64,000 nucleotides of DNA from assembly GCA_964505785.1 (NCBI GenBank), contig CAZDJZ010000003.1, positions 171,720 through 235,719 on the forward strand, in the 5' to 3' direction. The first letter of the stretch is position 1. Each line of letters opens with the position of its first letter. The notes below the pieces were generated by a model that did not search any database, was not told the origin of the DNA, and worked only from the letters and a program-made list of their open reading frames with translations. Source of the stretch: CAYRTV01 sp964505785. Lineage in GTDB: Bacteria; Acidobacteriota; Aminicenantia; Aminicenantales; Aminicenantaceae. Positions 9,301-17,320 of the stretch are shown piece after piece. A program made the translations under genes and the position numbers.

Positions 9301-9392
9301 AAACAAATCAAACTGAACAGACTTAGATGGACTTAGAAAGACTTAGATGGACTGAAAGACCGATTGGAACGCATCGAACGCAATGAACACAA
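9301..9392 (-). repeat. Short-period (about 10 bp) intergenic repeat array, copy 1
   Basis: Degenerate tandem units such as GACTTAGATG, GACTTAGAAA, GACTTAGATG, GACTGAAAGA. On the - strand it begins with GTTCATTGCGTTCGATGCG and ends GTCTGTTCAG, as do the copies at 20361-20460 and 46585-46680 (those on +). Lies in the 482-bp gap between fba and aspS, which also holds two further repeats. Confidence 0.75.
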
Positions 9393-9460
9393 GCCCAGCG
9401 GAACAGTCTAAGATCCTCACGGCCTGCAGGCGCAGGCCTCAGGATGACATTGATTCAATC
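9393..9460 (+). repeat. GC-rich interspersed repeat (CTCAGGATGACA family), copy 1
   Basis: Contains AGATCCTCACGGCCTGCAGG and CCTCAGGATGACATTG, related to copies at 16985-17115, 20540-20605, 42275-42405, 53681-53757 and 58845-58920. Internal palindromic pieces (GGCCTGCAGGCGCAGGCC) suggest a stem-loop. No ORF. Confidence 0.6.
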
Positions 9461-9490
9461 AAGGTCGTCACTTCACTACGACGAGCTGCA

Positions 9491-9665
9491 AGCCGGAAGA
9501 TGCGGTGAGATTCGGCCTGCCCGGGGGATGAGAAAATTGCGATTAAAATAAAAATTTAAAAATGAAAAAATTTCCCACGGATCTTTTTCTAAAAACCATG
9601 TTTGTCGCTGATAAAAAAGGGATTGTAAAAACATCGCAATTTTTTTATGAATAATCCAGGCTAGA
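9491..9665 (+). repeat. AT-rich MITE-like repeat, relative of the element at 50533-50733
   Basis: About 175 bp that aligns over its length with the reverse complement of 50533-50710: shared blocks include GCGGTGAGATTC, AAATTGCGATTA, AAATGAAAAAATTTCC, CGCTGATAAAAAAG and CAATTTTTTTATGAATAAT. The right terminus (ATGAATAATCCAGG) resembles the 18-bp terminal repeat of the other copy; the left terminus is not preserved. Lies just downstream of aspS. Confidence 0.75.
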
Positions 9666-9678
9666 TTTGAGTAAATAC

Positions 9679-11448
9679 TTATTTCTTTATTAACCGGAGG
9701 CCCAGTTCTTCCAGCTGGCGATCTTCTACCTGAGCCGGAGCATCGGTCATTAAAGAAAGGGAACTGGTGGTCTTGGGAAAAGGGATCACCTGGCGGATAG
9801 AGGTTTCGCCGGTCAGCAGCATAATGATTCGATCAAAACCAAAGGCGATGCCCCCGTGCGGAGGTGTTCCGAAGGTCAGCGCTTTGAGAAAAAATCCAAA
9901 TTTTTCTTCTGCCTGCTCCTCGCTCAACCCTAAGACCTGAAATATGCGCTGCTGCATCTCACGGTTATGAATTCGTATAGATCCGCCTCCGATTTCAATT
10001 CCGTTGAGCACCATATCATAAGCACGTGCTCTGACTTTGAATGGATCCTTATCCAGCAGCGCTTTGTCTTCTTCATGGACGGATGTAAAGGGATGGTGCA
10101 TGGACACCACACGGCCTTCTTCCGTATTCCATTCGAATAAAGGAAAATCAGTTATCCACACAAACCGGTATTCATCAACCGGCAGCCTGGTTTCTTTTCC
10201 TAAAAACAAGCGGATATGCCCGAGAACCTTAGCGGCGGCTTCTTCAGGCCCTGCCGACAATAAAATGATGTTTCCCTCTGCGGCCCTGCATCCGTTCCAC
10301 AAGACCTCAAACTCATTATCTTCAAGTTTTAGTGAAGATTTGTAGTTCCCATCTGCTCTTTTTATCCAAATGACGCCTTTCCCGCCCGCTTCCCGGGCCA
10401 AATCATTTAATTTGTCCAGCCGGCTGCGTGAAAATTCTCCCGCATCGCCTAACACCATCGCCTTGACCCGTCCGCCTTTATCCATCACGGCTTGAAGAAG
10501 ATTTGATTTCACCCCCGCGGCTGACTCCGTGATATCAATGATCTCGCCGGGAATTCTCAAATCCGGTTTGTCCGTCCCGTAACGGGCCATACTCTCGACA
10601 TAGGTCAGCCGGGGAAAAGGCCGCTTCACCTCAACTCCAATTAAGGAAAAAAGAGCGGCCATCATTCTTTCGGAGACATCAAATACATCATCCTGGTCAA
10701 TAAAGCTCATTTCCATATCGATTTGAGTAAATTCCGGCTGCCTTTCGGCCCTTAGATCCTCATCCCGGAAGCATTTGGCAATTTGGAAATAACGGTCATA
10801 TCCTGAAATCATGAGAATCTGCTTAAATATTTGGGGGGATTGGGGAAGCGCAAAAAAACGGCCTTTGTAAATGCGGCTTGGAACAAGGTAATCCCGAGCT
10901 CCTTCTGGGGTGGAGCGGGTGAGCAGTGGTGTTTCAATTTCATAAAAACCTTCTTGATCCAAAAAACGCCTGACCGTCTGAGCAGCCTGATGGCGTACCC
11001 GTATATTCCTTTGCATGGAAGGCCGCCTCAAATCCAAATAACGATATTCCAACCTCATTTCATCATTTGCCTGCGGCGGATCCTCAATCATAAAAGGCAG
11101 GTTTTCGCTGGAACTAAATATAATGATATCCTCCGCATTAACTTCAATTTCTCCGGTGGCCATATCCGGATTACACAGTTTTTCTTCCCGCGGATTAACC
11201 CGGCCTTTGATTCCGATGACAAATTCCATTTTTATTTTCTTGGCCCTTTGTAAAAGGGAAGGATTGTCAGAAGAAATCACGACTTGAACAATTCCCTGCC
11301 TGTCTCTTAAATCAATAAAAACAAGATGGCCCATGTCCCGGATTTTTTGAACCCAGCCGCAAAGCACAACCTCTTTTCCCGCATCTTCTTTCCGTAAATC
11401 CCCAGCATAGCGGTCTCTTTTCCAGATTGAATTATTTCTGTTGTTCAT
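9679..11448 (-). CDS. aspS: Aspartate-tRNA ligase
   Basis: Class II aminoacyl-tRNA synthetase charging tRNA-Asp (and possibly tRNA-Asn, since bacterial forms may be non-discriminating). 589 residues, the bacterial length with the GAD insertion. Seen: OB-fold anticodon domain opening with VVLCGWVQKIRDMGHLVFID, motif 2 region FRDEDLRAERQPEFTQIDME, and C-terminal GIAFGFDRIIMLL (motif 3). Third gene of a - strand operon accA-hisS-aspS; the gap to hisS is 33 bp. Confidence 0.97.
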   Translation of the reverse strand: MNNRNNSIWKRDRYAGDLRKEDAGKEVVLCGWVQKIRDMGHLVFIDLRDRQGIVQVVISSDNPSLLQRAKKIKMEFVIGIKGRVNPREEKLCNPDMATGEIEVNAEDIIIFSSSENLPFMIEDPPQANDEMRLEYRYLDLRRPSMQRNIRVRHQAAQTVRRFLDQEGFYEIETPLLTRSTPEGARDYLVPSRIYKGRFFALPQSPQIFKQILMISGYDRYFQIAKCFRDEDLRAERQPEFTQIDMEMSFIDQDDVFDVSERMMAALFSLIGVEVKRPFPRLTYVESMARYGTDKPDLRIPGEIIDITESAAGVKSNLLQAVMDKGGRVKAMVLGDAGEFSRSRLDKLNDLAREAGGKGVIWIKRADGNYKSSLKLEDNEFEVLWNGCRAAEGNIILLSAGPEEAAAKVLGHIRLFLGKETRLPVDEYRFVWITDFPLFEWNTEEGRVVSMHHPFTSVHEEDKALLDKDPFKVRARAYDMVLNGIEIGGGSIRIHNREMQQRIFQVLGLSEEQAEEKFGFFLKALTFGTPPHGGIAFGFDRIIMLLTGETSIRQVIPFPKTTSSLSLMTDAPAQVEDRQLEELGLRLIKK

Positions 11449-11481
11449 AGAAAGATCCTTTTCCCGGATGGATTTCCCCGT

Positions 11482-12732
11482 TCAGCGAAGCTGTTCCAGC
11501 AGCTCAGATTCCGTGGCTTCCCGCTGCTCCCCTGAACGCATATTTTTCAACTGATAAACCTTTTTACTCAATTCTTCCTCGCCGATAATAACCGCCCAGG
11601 AAGCATCCAGTTTATTGGCCCGGCTTAATTGTTTTCCCAAACTCCGTTCCTTGTATTCGATCAGGCATTCAATGTCGTTCCGGCGCAGCATCTCAGCCAC
11701 TGTCATGGCTTTTTGTTTGGCTTGTTCATCGCGGAAAACGATATAAACAAAATCGGCGGGCGCCTCTTTCTCAGGCACTAAAGACAACAGCCGTTCCATC
11801 CCCATGGCGAAACCAATCCCGCATATATCAGGCCCTCCATAGGTTTTCATCAAATCATCATAACGCCCTCCGCCCAATACGGCATCTTGGGCCCCCATAC
11901 GCGCGGAAACAATTTCAAAAGTTGATTTTGTGTAGTAATCCAATCCCCGGACTAAACGCGGGTCGGCGGTATAGTTCAGTCCATATATATTTAAATATTT
12001 CTGAAAACGTTCAAAATGCTCACGGCATTCCCGGCAAAAATAATCCGTAATTAAAGGGAACTCCCGGGATACATCCCGGCAGGATTTCTGTTTGCAATCA
12101 AATATCCGCAAAGGGTTGATTTCGACCTTTTTGCGGCAATCCGGACATAAATCCTTTTCCTTTGCTCTGGCCGCAGCTTTAAGGTCCGCAAAATAGCGGG
12201 GCCGGCAAGCGGAACACCCTACAGAATTTACCAGAATTTCAAAGTCAGTCACTCCGACTTTTTTCAACATAAAATCGGCCATTTTGACTATTTCCGCATC
12301 AACGGCAGGGTCTTTCTCTCCAAACACTTCAATATCAGCCTGGTGAAATTGGCGGAACCGTCCTTTTTGCGGTTTGTCATAGCGGAACATAGGACCGATA
12401 AAATAAAACCGCATCGGCTGCGGCTGCAGGTAGAGACGGTTTTGCATAATAGCGCGGACGACTGAAGGGGTATATTCCGGGCGCAGGGTTAAGGATCGCC
12501 CTCCCTTATCAGTAAATGTATACATCTCTTTGGTTACAATATCAGAGGTCATTCCGGTACCTTTTTCAAATAATTCCGTGGCTTCGAAGACCGGAGTTCT
12601 AATCTGGCGATATCCGTAATGTTCAAATATTTCTCCGCAGGCTTGCTCCACTCGCTGCCACGTTCGCGTCTCCGGAGGAAGGATATCTCGGGTCCCTTTA
12701 ATGGAAGCAAGGGTGTGCTGGTTTTCGCTCAT
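11482..12732 (-). CDS. hisS: Histidine-tRNA ligase
   Basis: Class II synthetase charging tRNA-His. 416 residues. Seen: GTRDILPPE at the N-terminus, motif 2 FRYDKPQKGRFRQFHQADIE, histidine-binding LVRGLDYYTKSTFE, and GFAMGMERL (motif 3), then the anticodon-binding domain. Cysteine pairs (CSACRPRYF, CPDCRKK) lie in the insertion between catalytic blocks, as in many bacterial HisRS. Start codon overlaps the accA stop by 4 bp, so it is translationally coupled to accA. Confidence 0.97.
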   Translation of the reverse strand: MSENQHTLASIKGTRDILPPETRTWQRVEQACGEIFEHYGYRQIRTPVFEATELFEKGTGMTSDIVTKEMYTFTDKGGRSLTLRPEYTPSVVRAIMQNRLYLQPQPMRFYFIGPMFRYDKPQKGRFRQFHQADIEVFGEKDPAVDAEIVKMADFMLKKVGVTDFEILVNSVGCSACRPRYFADLKAAARAKEKDLCPDCRKKVEINPLRIFDCKQKSCRDVSREFPLITDYFCRECREHFERFQKYLNIYGLNYTADPRLVRGLDYYTKSTFEIVSARMGAQDAVLGGGRYDDLMKTYGGPDICGIGFAMGMERLLSLVPEKEAPADFVYIVFRDEQAKQKAMTVAEMLRRNDIECLIEYKERSLGKQLSRANKLDASWAVIIGEEELSKKVYQLKNMRSGEQREATESELLEQLR

Positions 12733-13682
12733 TCTTCTGTAAATACTCCAATTTTCCTGTACTTTTGATAGCGAAGCTCTATTCTTTTTTCCGGAGACAA
12801 TTTTTCCATATCTGCCAGAGTTTTTTGGATTTCCTTATCGACCGCAACGAATGTGGTTTCCCAATCAATATGGGCGCCTCCCGGCGGCTCCGGAATTATT
12901 TTGTCCGCAATCCCGAACTCGGCCAAATCTTTAGCCAGGAAACGAAGATTTTCCGCTGCCTGGGCAAGAGCTGTTTGATCCTTCCATAATATGGCCGCAC
13001 ATCCTTCAGGGGAAATAACTGAATAAAATGAATTTTCCAGCATCAATAATCGATCACCAACCCCAACCGCCAGGGCGCCTCCGCTTCCGCCTTCTCCAAT
13101 GACAACATTAAGGACCGGGATTTTCAATTGCGATATTTCTTTCAAATTAAAAGCAATGGCCTCTGCCTGCCCCCGTTCTTCGCCTTCAATACCCGGATAA
13201 GCTCCAGGAGTATCGATCAATGTGATCACCGGGAAATTAAATTTTTGGGCCAGCTTCATGATCCGCAGAGCTTTCCTGTAGCCTTCCGGAGTCGGCTGTC
13301 CAAAATTCCTTGATATACGCTCGCGGGTTGTCCGGCCTTTTTGATGCCCGACTATGACAACACTCTGACCACGGTATTGTGCAAATCCTGCGATCAAAGC
13401 CGGATCATCTCCCGCCCTCCGGTCCCCATGAAATTCCATAAAATCCTGTGTCAGCCTCTTGATATAATCAAGAGTATAGGGCCGTTGGGGATGACGGGCG
13501 ATTTGAACCCGGTGCAATGCGGTTAATTTCGGCTGTAATTTCTCCCATTCCGACTTTATCCGCTCTTTCAATGGATCGATCTTATCTTTTTGCGGAATAT
13601 CCGACTCCATCAACGCATCGATCTGCTTTTTATACTCTAGTATTTTTTTCTCTAATTGATAAAAATCTTTTTCAGCACTCAT
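12729..13682 (-). CDS. accA: Acetyl-CoA carboxylase carboxyltransferase subunit alpha
   Basis: Alpha half of the carboxyltransferase that moves CO2 from carboxybiotin to acetyl-CoA, making malonyl-CoA for fatty acid synthesis. 317 residues. Family motifs: GHQKGRTTRERISRNFG, LIDTPGAYPGIEGEERGQ, GEGGSGGALA and SPEGCAAILWKD. AccD, its partner, is not in the window. First gene of the accA-hisS-aspS operon; a promoter candidate lies 64-92 bp upstream. Confidence 0.96.
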   Translation of the reverse strand: MSAEKDFYQLEKKILEYKKQIDALMESDIPQKDKIDPLKERIKSEWEKLQPKLTALHRVQIARHPQRPYTLDYIKRLTQDFMEFHGDRRAGDDPALIAGFAQYRGQSVVIVGHQKGRTTRERISRNFGQPTPEGYRKALRIMKLAQKFNFPVITLIDTPGAYPGIEGEERGQAEAIAFNLKEISQLKIPVLNVVIGEGGSGGALAVGVGDRLLMLENSFYSVISPEGCAAILWKDQTALAQAAENLRFLAKDLAEFGIADKIIPEPPGGAHIDWETTFVAVDKEIQKTLADMEKLSPEKRIELRYQKYRKIGVFTEE

Positions 13683-13745
13683 GTTTTGCCTGCCTGGATT
13701 TTTTAAGTGAACTGATTTTGCCAGACCTTCAGGTCCGGTTTGTTT

Positions 13746-13774
13746 ATTCTATAGATTTACGAAAATAAATTCAA
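13746..13774 (-). promoter_or_regulatory. Putative sigma-70 promoter of accA-hisS-aspS
   Basis: On the - strand TTGAAT (13774-13769), exact 17-bp spacer, TAGAAT (13751-13746). The same -10 hexamer is seen upstream of fba. The rest of the 188-bp gap holds only a stem-loop at 13795-13821. Confidence 0.5.
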
Positions 13775-13794
13775 GACAGTCCGAAAACCATTCA

Positions 13795-13821
13795 CTGCTT
13801 CGAATGAACACTTTGAAGCAG
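13795..13821. terminator. Stem-loop after the sigma-factor operon, possible weak terminator
   Basis: Inverted repeat CTGCTTC (13795-13801) / GAAGCAG (13815-13821), 13-nt loop, 50 bp downstream of the secreted-protein stop and just upstream of the accA promoter. There is no clear T-run on the - strand, so a terminator role is only inferred from position. Confidence 0.3.
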
Positions 13822-13870
13822 AACATGTAGAGACTCAATCATTCATCTTTTTTTGGATTGCAGTTTTTAT

Positions 13871-14521
13871 TTAATCTAATTTGGCTACCAGCTTCTGCGT
13901 GGGAATTCGGACTTCCAGCAAGTCTCCATCTGAATTGGTTTGAAGCTCAATTACAGAAGAACTGATATCCATGAGCAGGCGGCAGGAATTTTCCTCATCC
14001 GCCTGTAAAAGAAACGGCACTTCAACCTGAGGAATAATATAGGCGGAAAGTTGTTTTTCTGCTTCCAGAGAGCAGCGGTATTTTTTGGATATGACCATAT
14101 ATGCTGAAAAAACCGGATTGGGGAGTAAAAATGCATCCCTCCGTATATCAACAGAGACGGTTTGTTCCCGGCCGGAAATCTGAATCAGATTTTCAACGTG
14201 CCCATCGGAAACAGCACTTTCCACCTTCTGTTCCATCCCGCTGATAGCTCCTTCAAAAAAAAACCTTTGCGGGATGAAACTCTCGCTGAGTTGAATTTCC
14301 ATCCGTTTTATTTGAATTGGAATAGGTTTGGTCATCCGCCCGGTTACGACAAGTTCATATCCCCGTTCGACCCGCCGCCATTCAAATTCCTCATATCCGA
14401 CTTGCTCATCCATAACGTATATCGAAAAGGTTCCCCGCTCAGCCTCAATGTCCGCTGCTGCGGAAGAAGCGAACAGAGCCAGGCAGCAGATGCTCGTAAT
14501 AGTGCCGATTTTTTTCTTCAT
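13871..14521 (-). CDS. Secreted protein of unknown function
   Basis: 216 residues from ATG 14521, chosen because GGGAG precedes it and it places a clean signal peptide first (MKKKIGTITSICCLALFASS followed by AAA). The mature part is rich in beta-forming residues and charged pairs, with no enzymatic motif I recognise. Last gene of a - strand group: ECF sigma factor, anti-sigma factor, UPF0145 protein, this protein. The context suggests an envelope protein controlled by, or sensed through, the sigma/anti-sigma pair, but that is inference. Confidence 0.7.
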   Translation of the reverse strand: MKKKIGTITSICCLALFASSAAADIEAERGTFSIYVMDEQVGYEEFEWRRVERGYELVVTGRMTKPIPIQIKRMEIQLSESFIPQRFFFEGAISGMEQKVESAVSDGHVENLIQISGREQTVSVDIRRDAFLLPNPVFSAYMVISKKYRCSLEAEKQLSAYIIPQVEVPFLLQADEENSCRLLMDISSSVIELQTNSDGDLLEVRIPTQKLVAKLD

Positions 14522-14578
14522 TTTTACTCCCAGTCCGCCTTGCGTTAAAAAGCCGGGCAAATATTGAAAATCTGAGAA

Positions 14579-14893
14579 TTATTCTATAACAACAGCTGTC
14601 CCGTAGACTAAAATTTCCGATGCATTCTGCATAATCATGGAAGTTGTGAACCGGACATTGATAACGGCATTGGCTCCCTGATTTTCGGCCTCTTCTATCA
14701 TACGGTCAATTGCTTGTTCACGGGCTTCAGCCATCATTTTTGTGTAATCACGGATTTCACCGCCCACTAAATTTTTCAAGGCGGCGGAAATGTCATGTCC
14801 GATATGACGGGCGCGAATTGTGTTCCCGCGGACCAGACTTAATGTCCTTTTTATGGTCTTGCCGGGGATATCTCCTGTCGTTACTACAATCAT
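14579..14893 (-). CDS. UPF0145 / YbjQ-family protein
   Basis: 104 residues covering the whole domain: N-terminal VTTGDIPGKTIKRTLSLVRG, then RGNTIRARHIGHDI, GGEIRDYTKMMAEAREQAI and AENQGANAVINVRF. The family (also called a putative heavy-metal-binding domain) has no settled function. Start codon overlaps the anti-sigma stop by 4 bp (ATGA arrangement), so the two are translated together. Confidence 0.88.
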   Translation of the reverse strand: MIVVTTGDIPGKTIKRTLSLVRGNTIRARHIGHDISAALKNLVGGEIRDYTKMMAEAREQAIDRMIEEAENQGANAVINVRFTTSMIMQNASEILVYGTAVVIE

Positions 14894-15336
14894 TTTTGAA
14901 CCTCCTTGTATCTCTCCCGTTTGTGAACAAAGATCTGTTCCCTCGCTAAAGAAATCAGCAAAATGACCAGTCCTCCCAGAACAGCCAAAATTCCTATTTT
15001 AAAAAAGAATGGAAGTCCAGGATCATGCAGCATATTCTTAACCAGCCGGTATCCTCCGTAGAGAAGGAAAATCATAGCACCGATGGAAAGAAAAATCCAC
15101 CCGGTTTGCCTCTCCATCCGGTTATATATGGAACCCCAGTAATGCTCCCAGGCCTCTCCCGGAGGCGGTTTTAAAGACATCCGGGTCATTGCATCCTCTA
15201 AATCCTCCATTTCCTTAAATTCCCGGCGGCATTCATCACATTCCTGAATGTGATTCCTGACTTTTTCTTTCTCCGCTGCGGATAATTCGCCGTCATGATA
15301 TAAGGCAACGAGTTTTTTTATTTCTTCATGTTTCAT
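14890..15336 (-). CDS. Putative anti-sigma factor with zinc-finger (zf-HC2) domain
   Basis: 148 residues. The N-terminal domain carries the zinc-associated anti-sigma pattern: H residue in the LYHDGELS region and HIQECDECRREF (His-x3-Cys-x2-Cys). Two predicted membrane spans follow (around WIFLSIGAMIFLLYGGY and IGILAVLGGLVILLISLA), so the zinc domain would hold its sigma factor at the inner membrane. Directly downstream of the ECF sigma gene, its expected partner. GGGGGAGG lies just ahead of ATG 15336, a good Shine-Dalgarno. Confidence 0.85.
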   Translation of the reverse strand: MKHEEIKKLVALYHDGELSAAEKEKVRNHIQECDECRREFKEMEDLEDAMTRMSLKPPPGEAWEHYWGSIYNRMERQTGWIFLSIGAMIFLLYGGYRLVKNMLHDPGLPFFFKIGILAVLGGLVILLISLAREQIFVHKRERYKEVQK

Positions 15337-15385
15337 TCTTGCATCCTCCCCCTTTCTTTTATTTTGTTGCGGTTCATCACCAATT

Positions 15386-15973
15386 TTAATTTTTTTTTTG
15401 GGAGTAATAGAGAGAAGACATGATTGTTCCGACCGGCTTCCGGGTTATTTCGGCGATCTCTTTATAAGAACATTGTCTGAAATACTTGAGAATAATTATT
15501 TCCCGGTGTTCAAAGGGCAAGGTTTCCATCGCATCCCAGACGCTTTTTTGCAATTCCAGATCATTTTTGTCTTCATAATACACAGGGACATCCTGCCGCG
15601 GCATGGCATTCCGTATCCGTCTTTTTTTCATAAAATCCAGGCAAAGATTTTTCAATATTTGATAAAACCAGGGATAAAAAGGCTTTTCGCAGTCAAATGA
15701 TTTCAATTTTCGGTATGCACGTACAAATGCATCTTGGGAAATATCCAGAGCATCCTGCTGATTCCTGACAAAGCCAAGGGCTATGCTGTAAGCAGCCCCT
15801 TTATATTTCTCCACAAAGAACCGGAACATGTTTTTGTTTCCGGCTTGAACCTGCCTGAGAATAAACAGCTCGGTTCCTTCTTTCACCGGGTTCTCAGCCT
15901 GCATAACAGCATCCGATTTTAACCCGATGACCTTGACTTGATTTTCCATTTTTAAATTTCTTTTCACTGTCAT
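15386..15973 (-). CDS. ECF-type RNA polymerase sigma factor, C-terminus apparently cut short at a poly-A tract
   Basis: 195 residues with region 2 (QDALDISQDAFVRAYRKL) and region 4 (LPFEHREIIILKYFRQCSYKEIAEIT ends in the helix-turn-helix). The protein stops only seven residues after the SSLYYS of helix 4, where relatives continue with a basic helix. The stop lies directly after a run of ten A (15390-15399 as T on +). One extra A would give about sixteen more residues ending in a TGA that overlaps the anti-sigma ATG; one fewer A would fuse the frame to the anti-sigma protein. ATG 15949 is an alternative start. Function is clear; the 3' end is doubtful. Confidence 0.85.
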   Translation of the reverse strand: MTVKRNLKMENQVKVIGLKSDAVMQAENPVKEGTELFILRQVQAGNKNMFRFFVEKYKGAAYSIALGFVRNQQDALDISQDAFVRAYRKLKSFDCEKPFYPWFYQILKNLCLDFMKKRRIRNAMPRQDVPVYYEDKNDLELQKSVWDAMETLPFEHREIIILKYFRQCSYKEIAEITRKPVGTIMSSLYYSQKKN

Positions 15974-16109
15974 ATACGCAAAAACCGATCATTTTATTCA
16001 ATTTTAATCTTTTTTTTTAAGCGCATTGTACTTTTTCATGAACCCATCATGAGTGTAACACAATATCAATGAAAATCTCTGCCCTTCCGAAGAGCGAAGC
16101 GAGGCCGGA

Positions 16110-16228
16110 ATCGGAGAGGATGTCCTCGCTGGGGACAGATGCGCAGCTGCGGGATATGGCCCTTATCCATTGCCATATGGAAACGGTTTTTATATGAAAA
16201 CGCCGGCATTTGATCCGGCGAGGCAGGA
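16110..16228 (+). repeat. 119-bp structured intergenic repeat, copy 1
   Basis: Aligns without gaps to 53562-53680 with about 15 differences (roughly 87% identity by eye). Contains GTCC/GGAC, ATATGGC/GCCATAT and CGCCGG/CCGGCG inverted repeats in that order; the last (16201-16220) is a perfect 6-bp hairpin. Lies between the sigma-factor start and the rlmB stop. No credible ORF. The rest of the gap 15974-16109 shows only an AT-rich sigma-gene leader and a short GCGAAGCGAGG stretch. Confidence 0.8.
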
Positions 16229-16239
16229 GAAGAAACAGG

Positions 16240-16974
16240 TCAGGAAAGATTTCTCTGTCTGACAACTTCATAGATAAATACGGCTGCGGCTGCAGCGACG
16301 TTCAAGGAAGATACCCGTCCGGACAGAGGAAGAGACAACAAGCAATCACATTTTTCTTTCACCAGCCGCCGGAGTCCGGTGCCTTCCGAACCCAGGACCA
16401 AACCGACCGGGCTTGTGTAATCAAATTCATACCAGGGTTCATGACTGTCTTCCTCTGCCCCAACCAGCCATACCCCCTGCTTTTTTAAAAAATCCATTGT
16501 TCTGGCCAAATTTTTAACTCTGGCTATCGCCAGGTGTTCCAAGGCTCCGGCTGAAACAGAATAGACCGCTGTAGTCAATCCGGCCGACCGCCGTTCCGGT
16601 ATGATCAAGCCGTCAACCCCCGCACCTTCAGCCGTCCGGATAACCGCTCCTAAATTCTGGGGGTCCTCCACTTCATCCAGGAGCAGCAGAAAAGGGCAGG
16701 AAGAACCCGCTAAAATTTTATTAACCGGCAAAAATTCTTTAGGCGCTATCCGCGCTATCAAACCCTGATTTCTCGACGACATGGTCCGGAGTTTTGACTC
16801 AGGAATAAATACAACCGGGATACCGGCCTGCCGAGCCTGCTTAGCAATATCCAAAATCCGGCGGTTTGATGTTCCTTTCTGGATATATAATTTTTGAATT
16901 CGGCGGGATGATGCATTCAGGGCTTCATACACAGGGTTGATTCTGTCGAGGATAATAGTTTGAGAATTATTCAT
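16240..16974 (-). CDS. rlmB: 23S rRNA (guanosine-2'-O-)-methyltransferase, SpoU/TrmH family
   Basis: Methylates the ribose of G2251 in 23S rRNA (E. coli numbering). 244 residues: N-terminal substrate-binding domain starting with DRINPVYEAL, then the SPOUT knot with LLDEVEDPQNLGAVIRTAEG (motif 1), GLVLGSEGTGLRRL (motif 2) and LPLSGRVSSLNVAAAAAVFI (motif 3). All three motifs are intact. Stands alone between two repeat-rich gaps. Confidence 0.92.
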   Translation of the reverse strand: MNNSQTIILDRINPVYEALNASSRRIQKLYIQKGTSNRRILDIAKQARQAGIPVVFIPESKLRTMSSRNQGLIARIAPKEFLPVNKILAGSSCPFLLLLDEVEDPQNLGAVIRTAEGAGVDGLIIPERRSAGLTTAVYSVSAGALEHLAIARVKNLARTMDFLKKQGVWLVGAEEDSHEPWYEFDYTSPVGLVLGSEGTGLRRLVKEKCDCLLSLPLSGRVSSLNVAAAAAVFIYEVVRQRNLS

Positions 16975-16984
16975 ACCGTAACCT

Positions 16985-17115
16985 GTTTTCTTCTTGCCTG
17001 AACGATTAGTTCGAAAATGACCCGTTAGTCAGGGTCATCCTGAGACATGCGAAGCAGAGCAAGGTCCTCATGGTCTGCTCTGCTGGCCCCAGGATGACAT
17101 TTTGATTTATTTTCA
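16985..17115 (+). repeat. GC-rich interspersed repeat (CTCAGGATGACA family), copy 2
   Basis: TTCGAAAATGACCCGTTAGT, GGTCATCCTGAG, AGCAAGGTCCTCATGG and CCCAGGATGACATTTTG. Matches the reverse complement of 42275-42405 over more than 100 bp. Ends are inverted (AATGAC... / ...ATGACATTTT). Part of the 417-bp rlmB-gltS gap. Confidence 0.7.
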
Positions 17116-17149
17116 TTGTTCAGGGTGTTTTATGCACATATTTTATTCA

Positions 17150-17205
17150 TAAAGAAATTGTGATGTTTTTTCAATCTCGGCCCGTGAATAAGCCAGTCTG
17201 ATTGA
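17150..17205 (+). repeat. Internally deleted derivative of the MITE-like element
   Basis: TTATTCATAAAGAAATTGTG matches the left end of the 50533 element, and CAATCTCGGCCCGTGAATAA matches its right end; the middle of about 150 bp is missing. Sits upstream of the gltS promoter candidate. Confidence 0.65.
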
Positions 17206-17273
17206 AAAACATATTTTCCGATTCCGGCAACGGTTGATATTTATAGCATGAAGCATTAAACCGGTCAATGTCC

Positions 17274-17302
17274 TTGCACTGAAGCACCGCTTTTAATACA
17301 CT
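17274..17302 (+). promoter_or_regulatory. Putative sigma-70 promoter of gltS
   Basis: TTGCAC (17274-17279), exact 17-bp spacer, TACACT (17297-17302), about 90 bp before the gltS start. Confidence 0.5.
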
Positions 17303-17320
17303 ACTCAGTGCATTTAATTC

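Noticed and set aside
9301..9392. CRISPR array
   Set aside because: Units are only about 10 bp and degenerate, with no spacer structure and no cas genes in the window.
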